Assembly: GCA_028532985.1 (NCBI GenBank)
Contig: JANCIK010000007.1
Coordinates: forward strand, 806,001 to 870,000
Source of the DNA: Stropharia rugosoannulata
Taxonomy: Eukaryota; Basidiomycota; Agaricomycetes; Agaricales; Strophariaceae
Direction: 5' to 3'
DNA length: 64,000 nucleotides
The notes under the pieces are model-generated. The model was not told the origin of the DNA, made no database searches, and saw only the letters and a program-made list of their open reading frames with translations. Each line of letters starts with the position of its first letter. Within the stretch, counting starts at the first letter, position 1. This document shows positions 54,880 through 64,000 of this stretch, piece after piece. The position numbers and the translations under genes were made by a program.

Positions 54880-55290
54880 TCAATCCCCCTCCACGGGAAC
54901 CTCGGCGGCGTCTACCTCGCTAGGGACGCGCGAAGGAGTCAAGAAGGTGCGAACCACAGCAGGGGCTTTGCCCTTGGAAGCAGTAGTGAAGGGCTCGAGG
55001 CGCGAAGTGCTCGCGAGCGGAGTGGCGGGAAGAGAGCGTTCCGCGGGAGTTCCTCTCTTGGATGAACGATCCCGTGAGCGTTTGGCCTTCTCTGCTGCGA
55101 TGATAGCGTCGGCCTCTTCAGCTTGGCGGAGGGCCGCGTCCTCGAAAGCTTGAGATTTGGCCGCATTGAAGGCCTCTAGAGTTATAGCCTGATCAGGCTG
55201 GGGGGCGGGAATGAAGGTGGTGGGGTCAAAGCGCGGGTGCTTTGGGTCATAGAAAGAGGCGGCGGGGGCAACGATGAGGGGATCTTCCAT
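54880..55290 (-). CDS. Small Ala/Lys/Glu-rich protein of unknown function
   Basis: 136 residues from ATG 55290 to 54880: MEDPLIVAPAASFYDP, FDPTTFIPAPQPDQAITLEA, then a helical AEEADAIIAAEKAKRSRDR segment and a Ser/Thr/Pro-rich tail. It resembles the short N-terminal proteins of fungal LTR elements in composition only; no domain is recognised. GGCACCTAAGTGCC, a palindromic string, lies about 20 bases upstream. It could be a gag-like or antisense gene of a separate inserted element. Confidence 0.4.
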   Translation of the reverse strand: MEDPLIVAPAASFYDPKHPRFDPTTFIPAPQPDQAITLEAFNAAKSQAFEDAALRQAEEADAIIAAEKAKRSRDRSSKRGTPAERSLPATPLASTSRLEPFTTASKGKAPAVVRTFLTPSRVPSEVDAAEVPVEGD

Positions 55291-55679
55291 GACGGTGATA
55301 GGGCACCTAAGTGCCTGGCCATGAAATTTTGCGATTTTACTATAAATCCTATCATTTCAGTAGTCTAGACTATTAAAGTCATATTAAAGACTTCAGTATG
55401 ACCCAATGAGAGACAGAGAATAACGAAGACAAGTGTAGACCTCCACTTAATCAATTAAGCGGGCTATTTTAACTATAAGTGAAACCACACTAAAAGCTTA
55501 AGTAAAAGTGACGACGGTAACTGTCCACGTTAAAGAACTTAACTGGAGAGTAAACCAAGAGACTTTAAACAAGCAGGTTAATAAGCCTTTACGGTTGGAC
55601 TTAGTCGCAGGACCAGTACGGCTTATAAGCGCATCTGACCGGCTTAAAGTTAGAATAATAATAAGCCCGGCATAAAGGA

Positions 55680-56080
55680 GAGCACAGGTACGCTTTGCAT
55701 TTAACCCGGTATAATTATACCGGGCTAAATGTAAAGTTACTGCCCAAGAAATACACTTAGTAATGTCGTCAATTTCGAGGAAGTCAGATAAGCGGGTTAA
55801 ACAGAGTGCAAAGGCAGAGGCATTATACCGGGTTAAATTATACCGGGTTAAATGACACCAACCATAACGAAGAAACTCGACTAGAGACTTATAGCGGGTC
55901 AGTCTTCTAAAAACCAGCCATTGAAAACGAGAGATTAGGAAAAGCAAATCATTATGCCGGGTTATTTAACTCGAGTAATTATACCGGGCTATTTGACTTA
56001 GGCATTATACCGGGCTAAATGACTTAGTCGTTAAACCGGGCTAATAAACTTAGACAGTTCTACCGGGCTAATTAGCGGGG
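55680..56080. repeat. Cluster of TATACCGGG(C/T)TAAAT words
   Basis: At least eight copies of an 11-15-base word around ACCGGG(C/T)TA occur with variable spacing, some in pairs (for example GCATTATACCGGGTTAAAT followed by TATACCGGGTTAAAT), between 55700 and 56080. Non-coding. Confidence 0.7.
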
Positions 56081-56635
56081 CCTTGTACTGGCCATACAGA
56101 GGGAATATAGCGGGCTATTTGGCAGGAGCCTGATAGACCCTGAAAAGCGGGTACAGTCGGAGGCGAGATGACTCACCAGTGGGGTAACTCTGTCCCGGCT
56201 TACATTCCAAAAAAGCCAAGGCGTAGTAAAACTGACTGTACTCAGGAGGCAGACAGACGCCCAGGCACCGAAAGACGGTTTAACCGTTCTAAAAATAGGC
56301 TCGTTCCTGACAAGCCTTCAGAATCTATCCTTTTTCAGTTATTTCAAATTCTTACTCCACTCATCTAGAACGACTAAAATGTAATTAAACGGGCAGAACC
56401 GTATGGACCTACAAACCAATCGGGTGCGAGGTTTTAGTAGAGAACACCTCCGGGCGCCTACGAAAACCCATCTCCCAGAAACGTATAAATACCCCAGCAT
56501 GTAACGTAGAATAGCAGGTCCCCCCGAGTAGATTTACCTAGAGTGAATATATACGGTTTAAAGTCCTCACTGCGAGTTTAGAGAGAGTTCAAAGCTTTTG
56601 ACAGATTACTTGACTAAGTCTTGAGTCTGGAAGCA

Positions 56636-56800
56636 GTTTTGCAGGCAACATTTAACATATACCTGGAGCGGTTTAATTTTGCAGGCAGTGTCGTCGCGCA
56701 CATACCTGGAGCAGTCATTTTGCAGGCAACACTACGTGTATACCTGGAGCGGTTATTTTGCAGGCAGTGTCGTCGCGCACATACCTGGAGCGGTTAAACA
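56636..56800 (+). repeat. Four tandem repeat units of about 45-60 bases
   Basis: Units start TTTTGCAGGCA and end CATACCTGGAGCGGTT, with alternating cores (ACATTTAACATATA-like and GTGTCGTCGCGCACATA). Units 2 and 4 are nearly identical, and units 1 and 3 resemble each other, suggesting a duplicated pair. Confidence 0.75.
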
Positions 56801-56979
56801 GTTTTCAGTTCTCTTTCTGATCGTCGTGTCAGACTAAGTCTCATTCGAGCACCTCGTGTTATACGCACACAAACTACACTTATCACACTACACTACCACG
56901 CCCCTTGGGCTGAGTCTTTGTGTTAAGAAAACGTTTACCCGGCTTATATTATAAAAGACAACTGTGTCTTTCTTTTGTA

Positions 56980-58307
56980 CTCGGGGTGAACAAAAGTATG
57001 GAAACACGTGACCCGCACGGCCACTATTCTCGACATACAATGTTCGAAATACAACATTTGACTCACACCACACTGGATAGAAAATTATAATACTTAAATA
57101 TGTTGTGTAATATATATTTCACTATGTATATGGAACATTAAAATTTGGTATGCCAACCCTTGGCTGAAATAACAGCATTTACACGATCCTTCATCTTTCC
57201 GGTATGTTTCATGATATCTTCATCAGTTATTCCATCCCAAACTTGCTGAATTGCTGCCCAAAGTTTATCGAGGGTATCTTTAGATCCAGGTATATCTGCC
57301 ACGCGATTTTTGAGCAAAAGCCAAAGGGGCTCGATGGGATTTAGGTCGGGTGAAGATGGTGGGTGTGGGAGTGTCGAAATGCCAAGGTCCTTTCGAGCTT
57401 TGGTTGCAACCACACTACGGTGGCTTGGTGCTCCATCTTCGACTACAAGTGGCCATATACCCTCTTCTCTGTGAACCTGCTCCAAAAAGTGAATTAATGG
57501 CCCCTTCAGAACTTGATCTGTGTATCGTTGACCATTTAACCCTCCTCCTGATTTGTGACCTTTGCTCTTTTCAGCCTGCGGAGCAAGATCAAGCCGGATA
57601 ATTGGTCCTTTCTTTTTGGACATGATACAGGCCCATACCATGAGTGATTTACGGCCACTTCTGAAGGTTGGTGAGATTGTTTCGGGTAAATATTCCTCAC
57701 ACGGTAAGCGTGTGGCAAGGCGACAGCCTGGGCGCTCTCCGAGATCAATTGATGCCTCATCTGTCCATATAATGGTACCATTCCAGTCTCTGTTTTTATT
57801 CTCCTGGGCCCATATAAGACGTTTGGCAACAGCTTGTTTACTCAGGTATGGTTTCTCGCGTGATACACGGCGGTGATAGCCAGCTGCATGTGCAACTTTC
57901 CGAACTTGGCTGGCTGTGACACCATCAATCATTGCAGCTATGTCTTTATAAGGCTTGAAGCGGTTCTGGCGGATGGTCCTGATTATTTGACGTCTTCCTC
58001 TATCATCCACAGCATTTGGACGGCCAGAACGCGGTAGAGATTGGCGTGTATTGTGGAGTTTGTCTCGTTGTACTGTTTTGAATGCTGCTGACTTTGAACA
58101 GTTGCCTAATTTGTTGGATATTTCTTGAAAAGTGTATCCCTCGTCACGAAGGGCTAGAATACGGCCTCGCTTGGAGGGCGAGAACTCAACTGAAGCATTG
58201 GAGGGCATATAGTATGAGTAGAAAGTGGAAGTACTAGGTTAAGGAAAGGAGAACGCGTAAATATAAACCTCACGTGACCTCGTTTCCATACTTTCGGACG
58301 CCGCGAG
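56980..58307 (-). mobile_element. Tc1/mariner DNA transposon, complete
   Basis: TA at 56978-56979 and 58308-58309 flank inverted ends: left CTCGGGGTGAAC..AAAGTATGGAAAC, right (read inward) CTCGCGGCGTCC..AAAGTATGGAAAC. 1,328 bases with one intact transposase. TA target duplication and DD34E transposase are diagnostic of Tc1. It is inserted in the distal part of the LTR-like stretch. Confidence 0.92.
57138..58208 (-). CDS. Tc1-type transposase
   Basis: 356 residues without introns. N-terminal helix-turn-helix (SPSKRGRILALRDEGYTFQ, ISNKLGNCSKSAAFKTVQRD), then a catalytic domain with IIWTDEASI (first Asp), WPLVVEDGAPSHRS (second Asp) and DLNPIEPLW (Glu); 34 residues separate the second Asp from the Glu (DD34E). 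The protein cuts and pastes the element at TA sites. No frameshift or stop, so it is probably active or recently active. Confidence 0.93.
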   Translation of the reverse strand: MPSNASVEFSPSKRGRILALRDEGYTFQEISNKLGNCSKSAAFKTVQRDKLHNTRQSLPRSGRPNAVDDRGRRQIIRTIRQNRFKPYKDIAAMIDGVTASQVRKVAHAAGYHRRVSREKPYLSKQAVAKRLIWAQENKNRDWNGTIIWTDEASIDLGERPGCRLATRLPCEEYLPETISPTFRSGRKSLMVWACIMSKKKGPIIRLDLAPQAEKSKGHKSGGGLNGQRYTDQVLKGPLIHFLEQVHREEGIWPLVVEDGAPSHRSVVATKARKDLGISTLPHPPSSPDLNPIEPLWLLLKNRVADIPGSKDTLDKLWAAIQQVWDGITDEDIMKHTGKMKDRVNAVISAKGWHTKF

Positions 58308-58388
58308 TACATAGACCCCCGACTTCGCATTAAAGAAGCATTTGTTTGAGATTGGTTGTGTGTTTTTGTGGTTGTTGGTTGTGTTGTG

Positions 58389-61300
58389 TTAGATCATTTC
58401 TAGCAGGTCATACAAACGGGCCATCACTAAGCACTTGACCAGACCCAAACAAGGTCCTTCAACGGCGGGGGCACAAAGAGAGGCATAGGCCTCGTGCAAG
58501 CGGTCGAGGTCAAGGCAGCGGAGTGCGTCGAATGTTTCGCAATCACGGAAGCGCGGGCCAATAATGATCCCGGTGGGAAGAGTGAGCGCCATGGCGCGTG
58601 CCAGCTGTGAAAGTTCAATTAGTTGACCAAAGAACATGCGCTCCGCGGAGCGGCGCTGCTCTTCAGCCACACGAGCCTGCTCCGTGTAGGTGCTGAGGCG
58701 AGCGAAGCCAGACAGAAGGCCTGGAAAGAAAGATTATAAGTCAGAATGATAGATAGTGATGGAAAATAGACTTACTGGTCAGGGAAGTACGATGCCACAG
58801 GGAGGAGTCTTCAATCGTCTTGTCGACCTCCGCGGGCTCGCAACAGAAGAGGCATTTTCCCTTCTGCTGGGTACTGCAAGTGCAGCAATTCCGTGCCCAC
58901 CCATGGCAGATGCACTGATGGAGGCCTTTGTTTATACGAGCGTTGAAAGGACGCGCGCAGTGGTTGCACACCATTCCTCGCTGGGGAAGAGTAAACAAGT
59001 CAATAAAAATAAAATAAAATAAAAAGCCCAGCGGGCAGATGAGACACGCACGATAATAGCGCCTTCAAGGCGGGACTCGGAAGGGAGCATGCTCATATCA
59101 ATGGCATCGGGGAGGGGGGCACCAGCCAGGGCAAGCTTCGCAGAAAACACAGGAGGCAGGACGTCGAGGATCGGGTAGGTAGACTTGTAAGCAACCTTGT
59201 TACTGTCGGGACAGGTATTCGTGATCTCCTCGATTCCGCTGTCAGTCAGGGCCAAAGGAGGGCCGCCAGTGGAGCGGACAAAAGAAACCCCCGCTGGGGA
59301 CTTGAGATCCGCCTGGGCTGTGGAAAGGTCAGTAAAGAAAAGGGCAAGAAGGGCGTCGAGAAGAGACATACCAGCAATAGTGGCACTGGCGGCCAGTGCA
59401 GCTGGGCGCTGACGTTTGATAGGCTTGGGGAGTGGCGCGGAAGGAACGACGACAACAGGGGGAGTGGGAAGGCGCTTTCGCTTATCCTTGCGCACAGCGG
59501 GCGACGGAGACGAGGGCCGCTGAACTTCGTCGTCGGAAATCATAATGACATCTTCTACGGCAGGGGCAGCGCTAAGCAAGAGGGGATCGGGGGAGGGGTG
59601 AGGAGCGGAACCCAACAGCGGGCGGGGGCCAGGATTGTCGGTGCCGTCCCACTGGGTGCATCAGCAAATCTGGACCTTACTATACACTGTTATGTAGTAT
59701 TATATAGCACCATAGCACCATAGTAAGGGTTCTTGTCTATTTAATACTCCATAGAATAGGCCCATCACTATATAGTATCCAGGCTACTCTACATAGTATT
59801 GTATAACACTCTGTAGTACTACATACATTAGGCTATATTCTATATAATGCAAGCATAATAGGAGTACTTGCCATGGCTGATTAGAGCAAGTAGTCCTCAT
59901 TTGTTTTCATATCAGAGAACATAATGTATATGACATACTACCAAACTAATACAGGATACATACTAGTTGAGTAATCAAGAAAGTACTTAATGATAGGACG
60001 CTTAGGAAGATGGAAAATCTGCTCGGAATGACGCGTTTAAGGGCTTGTTAGAAAGCTTGAATTGACGCGAAGACATTCCAAAAAACCACGAGGCAATTGC
60101 AGGAGTCGTTCCGGACTTAGAGCCAAATTAGTCCAAGACAAAGAGATGGAGGAGGACATGACTACTCACAGGCATCCAGAAATCCCAAAATTTGTGTGAG
60201 GGACGCGTTCAAAGACCAATTGAAGGGTGCATAAGCATGCAAAGTTACGAAAGTTTCTGTTGAAAACTGAAGGGGGGAGATGATATTCAAGTCTTCAACA
60301 GCAGTTATATGGTCATCAGGGAGGTCGGATATTGAGGGCGTATCGGACGCCGCAAACTGGACGATTAGTTTATTACTATCTGTAGTAGAAGACTCCAAAA
60401 AAAATCAGGCAAAAATACGAACAGGAACCCAAGATATGAAGTACTTTACCTAGAGGGGGAAGGGGGAGGAGGACCACATGGAGGTTTTTTGGATTTCAAG
60501 CAGCAATATGGAGCGTTTGAGGGCTTAGTGGAAAGCTACAATCAAGGTGAATTCAGCATTCCAAGAATTGAAAAGATGCGAGACAAACCTATGTCAGAAT
60601 CACTGAAATACATCAGAACTCCAAAGTTGACCAATAACTTGAGATGGAGGACGCTTCGTTGCTCCATAAATTAAGCCGTTGCCGGGGCAGGTAGCTAATA
60701 ACGTTAAGTAGGATTTCCCAAAGTTTGAAGTGCTCAGAACAACTAGAACCGCACCTATGAATTAATTTGTCACACCTAGGGGAAGGAGAACACCCAGATT
60801 AAGATCACCCTTAAACTCGTCAAATCGCGCAATGAATGGTACTGTTGGATAGGTATTAATAAGAAGAATCAGGAAATGTAAAAATCATACTGTTTGGCCG
60901 AGTATTGACGAATATATGAGGGAAAATGCGTCCTAGGGGCACTTGATATCTATAAGATGGTACATAACAAGTACAGGATGAATTACAGTGATCTTGCAGA
61001 TGGTTAGCAGAGGAATAAATAGGTCTTAAAGATTCAAAAGGAATTGAGGATAGAGGTGGCCAGTGTCCGGAGTTATGGCACTTTCAAGCAGAGGCAGTCC
61101 AGGGGCAGGAGGAGCACATCACGGTTGGACGGCTTCCAGGCGTCAGAGTCGAACGTTTAAGGGCTCGATGGAATCTCCTAATGCCCAGGAGCTCATATGT
61201 GAAAAGAACGACACAATAAACCCAACACATACCTTTAGAATTGATAAAACATCGGAAATTGGGGGAAGGAGGGCAACATAGCCGGTTCTCGCCTTCCAGC

Positions 61301-62599
61301 CGACCAAATCCATCGATCTTGAGCTCGTTAGAACCGCATAATTTCCCACAATATGAATATGCGGTGACCGAGGGCTCGGAGGAAACAGACAAGATAGAAA
61401 GTGGTGAAATGTTCCAATAGGGGTCGCAAAATGATGATCAGTTTGCGGATTGAATACAGGTCTATTTGGGACGTTGTTGGGTGCGTTAGAAACGTATAAA
61501 TGAGCTGAAGACGTACGAAGAAACCGTTTGATAATGCGGTAAATAGTTTCAATGATATGAAGCAATCTCTATAGGAGTATACACTCATTCTATCCACATT
61601 TGCCCTCCTGACATAAAGCCAAGCCCTATTCATGATCTAACAAGGTAGCATCCACAAAGTAATGCCTGAGTAGAGTGGAGCCTAAGCATACAAGTAAAGC
61701 TGAGGGAGGGGGTTGGGGAACATGAGAGTGAAGTGCAAGTGAAGTCCGAAGGGGACTTAGGATTTGCGAGCTTTGACAAGTCACGTGATAATTCCGGAGC
61801 AGTCGACTCTAAGTCAATTCACCACTAAGGTACAATGACAGTATTTTCCCTGTATCTCAGTCAGTTTTCAACCAATAATCTAGAAATTTTGGCATTGTAA
61901 TTCTTAATCATATGGATACTGAATTGCACAACTTTCAAAGCTCAGATAAACACCCTTCCACCTGTATCAGATTGACTCTATTGTTGCTCTACTGGTATAC
62001 TAAATTCAATAGTGCTAAGCCTAAGGGTTTTTATGAATTATGAAGTAATATAACATACTATATAACTAGTATACTTTACTATATAGTGTTATGATACTAT
62101 GAGCTATTATGAGCTTAGCCTAAGTATTATGTGACACTATGACATCAAGTGCTATTATTATGACACGCTATGAGAAAATGATCAGATTTGCTGATGTGGG
62201 GAAGGCGGTTGTGAAGAATTGGAGATAAGAAGCCAAGGGCTGGTAACCGCTGGTAAACCAGCGACACACTTGCAGCTTCGGGGCAAGAGAAGGGTCGTCT
62301 GTGATGAGCATGTCGGCCACCGCAGAAAGAAGGATGCACAGTTCGCGTACCCCGCTGTGGTAAAGGCCGTCGGAGCAATGGACACTCAGGTGGTCTTCGA
62401 CAGCGTTGTCAATGACCCCCCAGAGATCCTCCAAACGAGCCAACCCATCATCGGAGAGGTCGTCAGCGCCGGCCAAGATTTCAAATTCTTGATAGATGGC
62501 GAGCACAGGGCGGAGTCGACGGAAATGATCCTGGGCGTCCAATTGTGCGTCCGCGCGCTCTTGAGCACAGCAGTGGCGGTCGAAGTTCTTGAGAGACAT
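58389..62599 (-). pseudogene. Antisense accessory gene Y, copy 2 (in element P, interrupted by a TIR element)
   Basis: ATG 62599 (MSLKNFDRH), N-terminal block with FRRLRPVLAIY and GVRELCILLS, then interruption by the element at 59659-62196. It continues at about 59640 with a Pro/Lys-rich region (KRKRLPTPP, KPIKRQRP), an intron, KVAYKSTYPI...LALAGAPLPDAI, an intron, a Cys-rich exon (CNHCARPF, CICHGWARNCCTC, CLFCCEP), WHRTS, an intron, and a helical end LIELSQLARAMALTLPT, RFRDCETFDALRCLDL, stop at 58389. Block order and intron positions match copy 1 at 40977. The Cys pattern suggests zinc binding. A TATA box sits about 90 bases upstream. Without the inserted element the frame appears open. Function unknown. 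Confidence 0.65.
59659..62196. mobile_element. 2.5 kb non-autonomous DNA element with CATCAGCAAATCTG inverted ends
   Basis: The left end starts CATCAGCAAATCTG and the right end finishes CAGATTTGCTGATG, a perfect 14-base inverted repeat. It interrupts antisense gene Y copy 2, where copy 1 is continuous. Subterminal regions (59680-59870 and 62040-62160) are rich in ACTATATAGT-like words. Inside are three related segments around CGTTT(A/G)AGGGCT (about 60028, 60510, 61157). Short frames (for example 60162-60398 -, 61143-61565 -) carry no transposase motif. A TG doublet on both sides may be the target duplication. The superfamily is not determined. Confidence 0.7.
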
Positions 62600-63007
62600 A
62601 GCAGCGAAGAAATTAGAAGAGTGTGCAGGTGGTCTGCAAACGAGGGAAGAAAGGGAATGAGCATCAAGGGAAGGCCAGACCCCTGCTTATAAACGATAAC
62701 GCTCACACTATGGAGGAATTTTCTGGAAGATAAACTACGGTGTGGCGGCGTCACATAAACTTTCAGGCAATCTACATAGAGAGCAGGGGTTTAGAAGCAG
62801 CGGCACGAAGGTGAAAAAGGGAAAGAATATCCTTAAACGGAGAGAGAAACAGATAGCAATGAAAGTGGGTATCGGAGACGACCGAGAGCTAAAGATAGGC
62901 AAATAGGCGCTGGGGAAAGCTGAAAATAGAAAATGAGGTGCTAAAAGTAGACGCGGGGACAGTACTAGGTCTAAAAATACAGGAGGAGCTTGACTGAGGA
63001 CAGTCAA
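62600..63007. other. Promoter and leader of gene Y copy 2, and 3' internal end of element P
   Basis: A TATAA box (minus strand GTTTATAAG) at 62686-62694, about 90 bases before the ATG at 62599. The remainder is AG-rich on the plus strand and corresponds to the CT-rich stretch 40386-40976 of element M read in the opposite direction. Confidence 0.5.
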
Positions 63008-63027
63008 AATTTTTAGTGAGGGTGAGA
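63008..63027 (+). promoter_or_regulatory. Polypurine tract of element P
   Basis: ATTTTTAGTGAGGGTGAGA directly before the 3' LTR start TGACAGG. It matches the tract of element M at 40366-40385. Confidence 0.7.
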
Positions 63028-64000
63028 TGACAGGCCTGCATTTACACCAGGACTGTAAGTGGTCACAGCGGGCGTCTTGGGCTGGAGTGCAGGGGTGCAG
63101 CGGAGCGGTGACTAGCCTGGTCAGCCGTCTCAGCACTCAGCGTGTGCATCACAAATCATCACGCGTGTGCTCAGCGGGCGATTGTGTGGGGTTCAGCGGA
63201 CTGTACAGGCCACAAGTACACAGTTGAAGTACCCGGAATAGCTGTCAGCGGAGCACATAACAGTTACTGTCTTCTCAGCGGGAGACAGGAGTACAGCTGA
63301 GCGGAGAATATCAAAGGCGACGAGCAGGACTGTGTGTAGACGGCGTCTCAAAGGGGCTCAGCGGAACACATTACAAAGGCGAAATTTGCCTAAGTCCACT
63401 CGTCAGGTGACCATGGTGCGCGCGCTGGAGCGTGTGATGCCCGAGGGAATGAACAATGCACACAGCACGGACTCCGCTGGGGAACTTTGGCAACGGTAAC
63501 CAGACCTCAATAACCAAGAAGGAACCGCTCAGCGGAGTTTAACGGCGTCTCTCGGCGGAGGCTGGCCACACAACGGGGTCAGGTCGCGCTCAGCGGAGTA
63601 GCCATCAAAACGCCCAGCGGAGGCACATGCGCTCAGCAGACCTTTGGTCCGGCGTTGCTAGTATTTACTCTCCACCTAAATTAGTACACAGCACGCATCT
63701 ATATAAACTTGTAATTGTAACTACGGAAATCAAGCAATTGTCTACCCACTAGATCTGTGTGTTGGGCTCTGTCCCAGACCGTCAGCGGGCTGTGTTTAGC
63801 TTTTGTTAGGGTCTTTACGGTGAAGTGTATTGTGAATCATAGAAGTTTTGGATAGCTTCTGGCCACCGGGTCATTTGGAGAGCTCAGCGGGGAGTCAGTG
63901 CAACTGTGTACGAAAACTTGCGCTGTAGTGTTTTTGTGAATTGAGACTGCACCACCGGGTGAACGAGGTTCTGGATAGCCTCAGCGGAATAGGACTTTGG
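63028..64000 (+). repeat. 3' LTR of element P (cut by window edge)
   Basis: Begins TGACAGGCCTGC and follows the 5' LTR (42874) base for base to the window end, apart from two differences seen in the first 60 bases. TATATAAA at 63700-63707 is the matching promoter box. Confidence 0.9.

Larger units (their letters stand above)
55431..56979 (+). repeat. LTR-like, repeat-rich stretch of a third element
   Basis: A purine tract (GAGAGACAGAGAATAACGA) precedes TGTAGACC at about 55431. There follow many dispersed copies of ATTATACCGGGCTAAAT-like words (55680-56080), a TATAAATACC box at about 56484, and tandem 50-60-base repeats (56636-56800). This order (purine tract, U3 with repeats, TATA, R-U5) is what a plus-oriented 3' LTR looks like. 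A matching end and a second copy were not found, so the boundary is uncertain. Confidence 0.4.
42874..64000 (+). mobile_element. Ty3/Gypsy retrotransposon (element P) with nested insertions, 3' LTR cut by window edge
   Basis: 5' LTR 42874-44288, primer-binding site 44291, gag 44474-46423, protease frame to 47697, RT-RNaseH-integrase to 52847, about 10 kb with antisense genes and nested elements, polypurine tract, and 3' LTR from 63028. The two LTRs, offset by 20,154 bases, are almost identical by eye over the 973 comparable bases; I see two differences in the first 60 bases and none obvious later. The insertion is therefore young. The domain order RT-RH-IN defines Ty3/Gypsy (Metaviridae). The element sits within element M. 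It cannot make a full Pol at present because a solo LTR splits RT. The end would be expected about 440 bases beyond the window. Confidence 0.88.

Noticed and set aside
62168..62282. C-terminal extension of gene Y copy 2 exon 1 into the TIR element
   Set aside because: The last codons lie in the inserted element's end; copy 1 shows the original continuation.
1..64000. tRNA or rRNA genes, CRISPR arrays, telomeric repeats
   Set aside because: No tRNA-like A/B boxes with a cloverleaf, no rRNA signature and no regularly spaced repeat-spacer array were found by eye.

Overview
The window reads as nuclear DNA of a filamentous basidiomycete, most likely an Agaricomycete. Genes are broken by many 45-60 bp GT-AG introns. 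They include an AA9 polysaccharide monooxygenase with a CBM1 tail, a basidiomycete-style cytochrome P450, an expanded non-canonical G-alpha, a BUR1/CDK9 kinase and a LARP-type RNA-binding protein. The right third is a nest of Ty3/Gypsy and DNA transposons.

Positions 1-36.5 kb are gene space. The left edge cuts a Fet3-type multicopper ferroxidase (minus strand, 5' end only). Two diverged Nudix (MTH1-like) paralogues follow on the minus strand (524-1437 and 3108-4000); both have MluI-box palindromes just upstream of the start. Then come a CDK9/BUR1 kinase (4290-7868, +), a divergent G-alpha (8500-10585, -), a 3 kb stretch without a recognisable gene, a NADAR-domain gene (13726-14351, +), an F-box-type gene (14657-16009, -), an 894 bp MITE (16309-17202), the AA9-CBM1 gene (17561-19025, -), a LARP protein (20136-24561, +), ribosomal protein eL20 (25605-26287, -), CSN5 (26745-28168, -), a P450 (29257-31467, +), aspartokinase (31779-33882, +) and a B-type cyclin (34600-36522, +). 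Most of these could be rebuilt exon by exon with conserved motifs intact.

Positions 37.4-39.1 kb form a block almost free of CpG, as expected of old methylated and deaminated DNA. From 39151 to the right edge lie nested retroelements. A minus-oriented Gypsy element is represented by its 3' LTR (39151-40365) and part of its internal region. Inserted into it is a plus-oriented Gypsy element: 5' LTR 42874-44288, gag, protease, RT/RNaseH/integrase to 52847, 3' LTR from 63028 running off the window. Its pol is split by a reverse-oriented solo LTR (48432-49642). Between integrase and 3' LTR lie about 10 kb holding spliced genes on the opposite strand, a LTR-like repeat-rich stretch, an apparently intact Tc1 transposon (56980-58307) and a 2.5 kb TIR element (59659-62196).

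The most unusual observation is that both Gypsy elements carry, just upstream of the 3' LTR and antisense to the element, a multi-exon gene with its own TATA box and a Cys-rich domain. Two diverged copies share protein blocks and intron positions. A second unrelated spliced antisense gene sits directly after integrase. The plus element also shows a textbook -1 frameshift heptamer at the gag end, a TGATG stop-start overlap before RT, and a pervasive CCGCTCAGCGGA-like word in coding and LTR sequence alike. No tRNA, rRNA or CRISPR array was recognised. All exon structures were inferred by eye from splice signals and family motifs.
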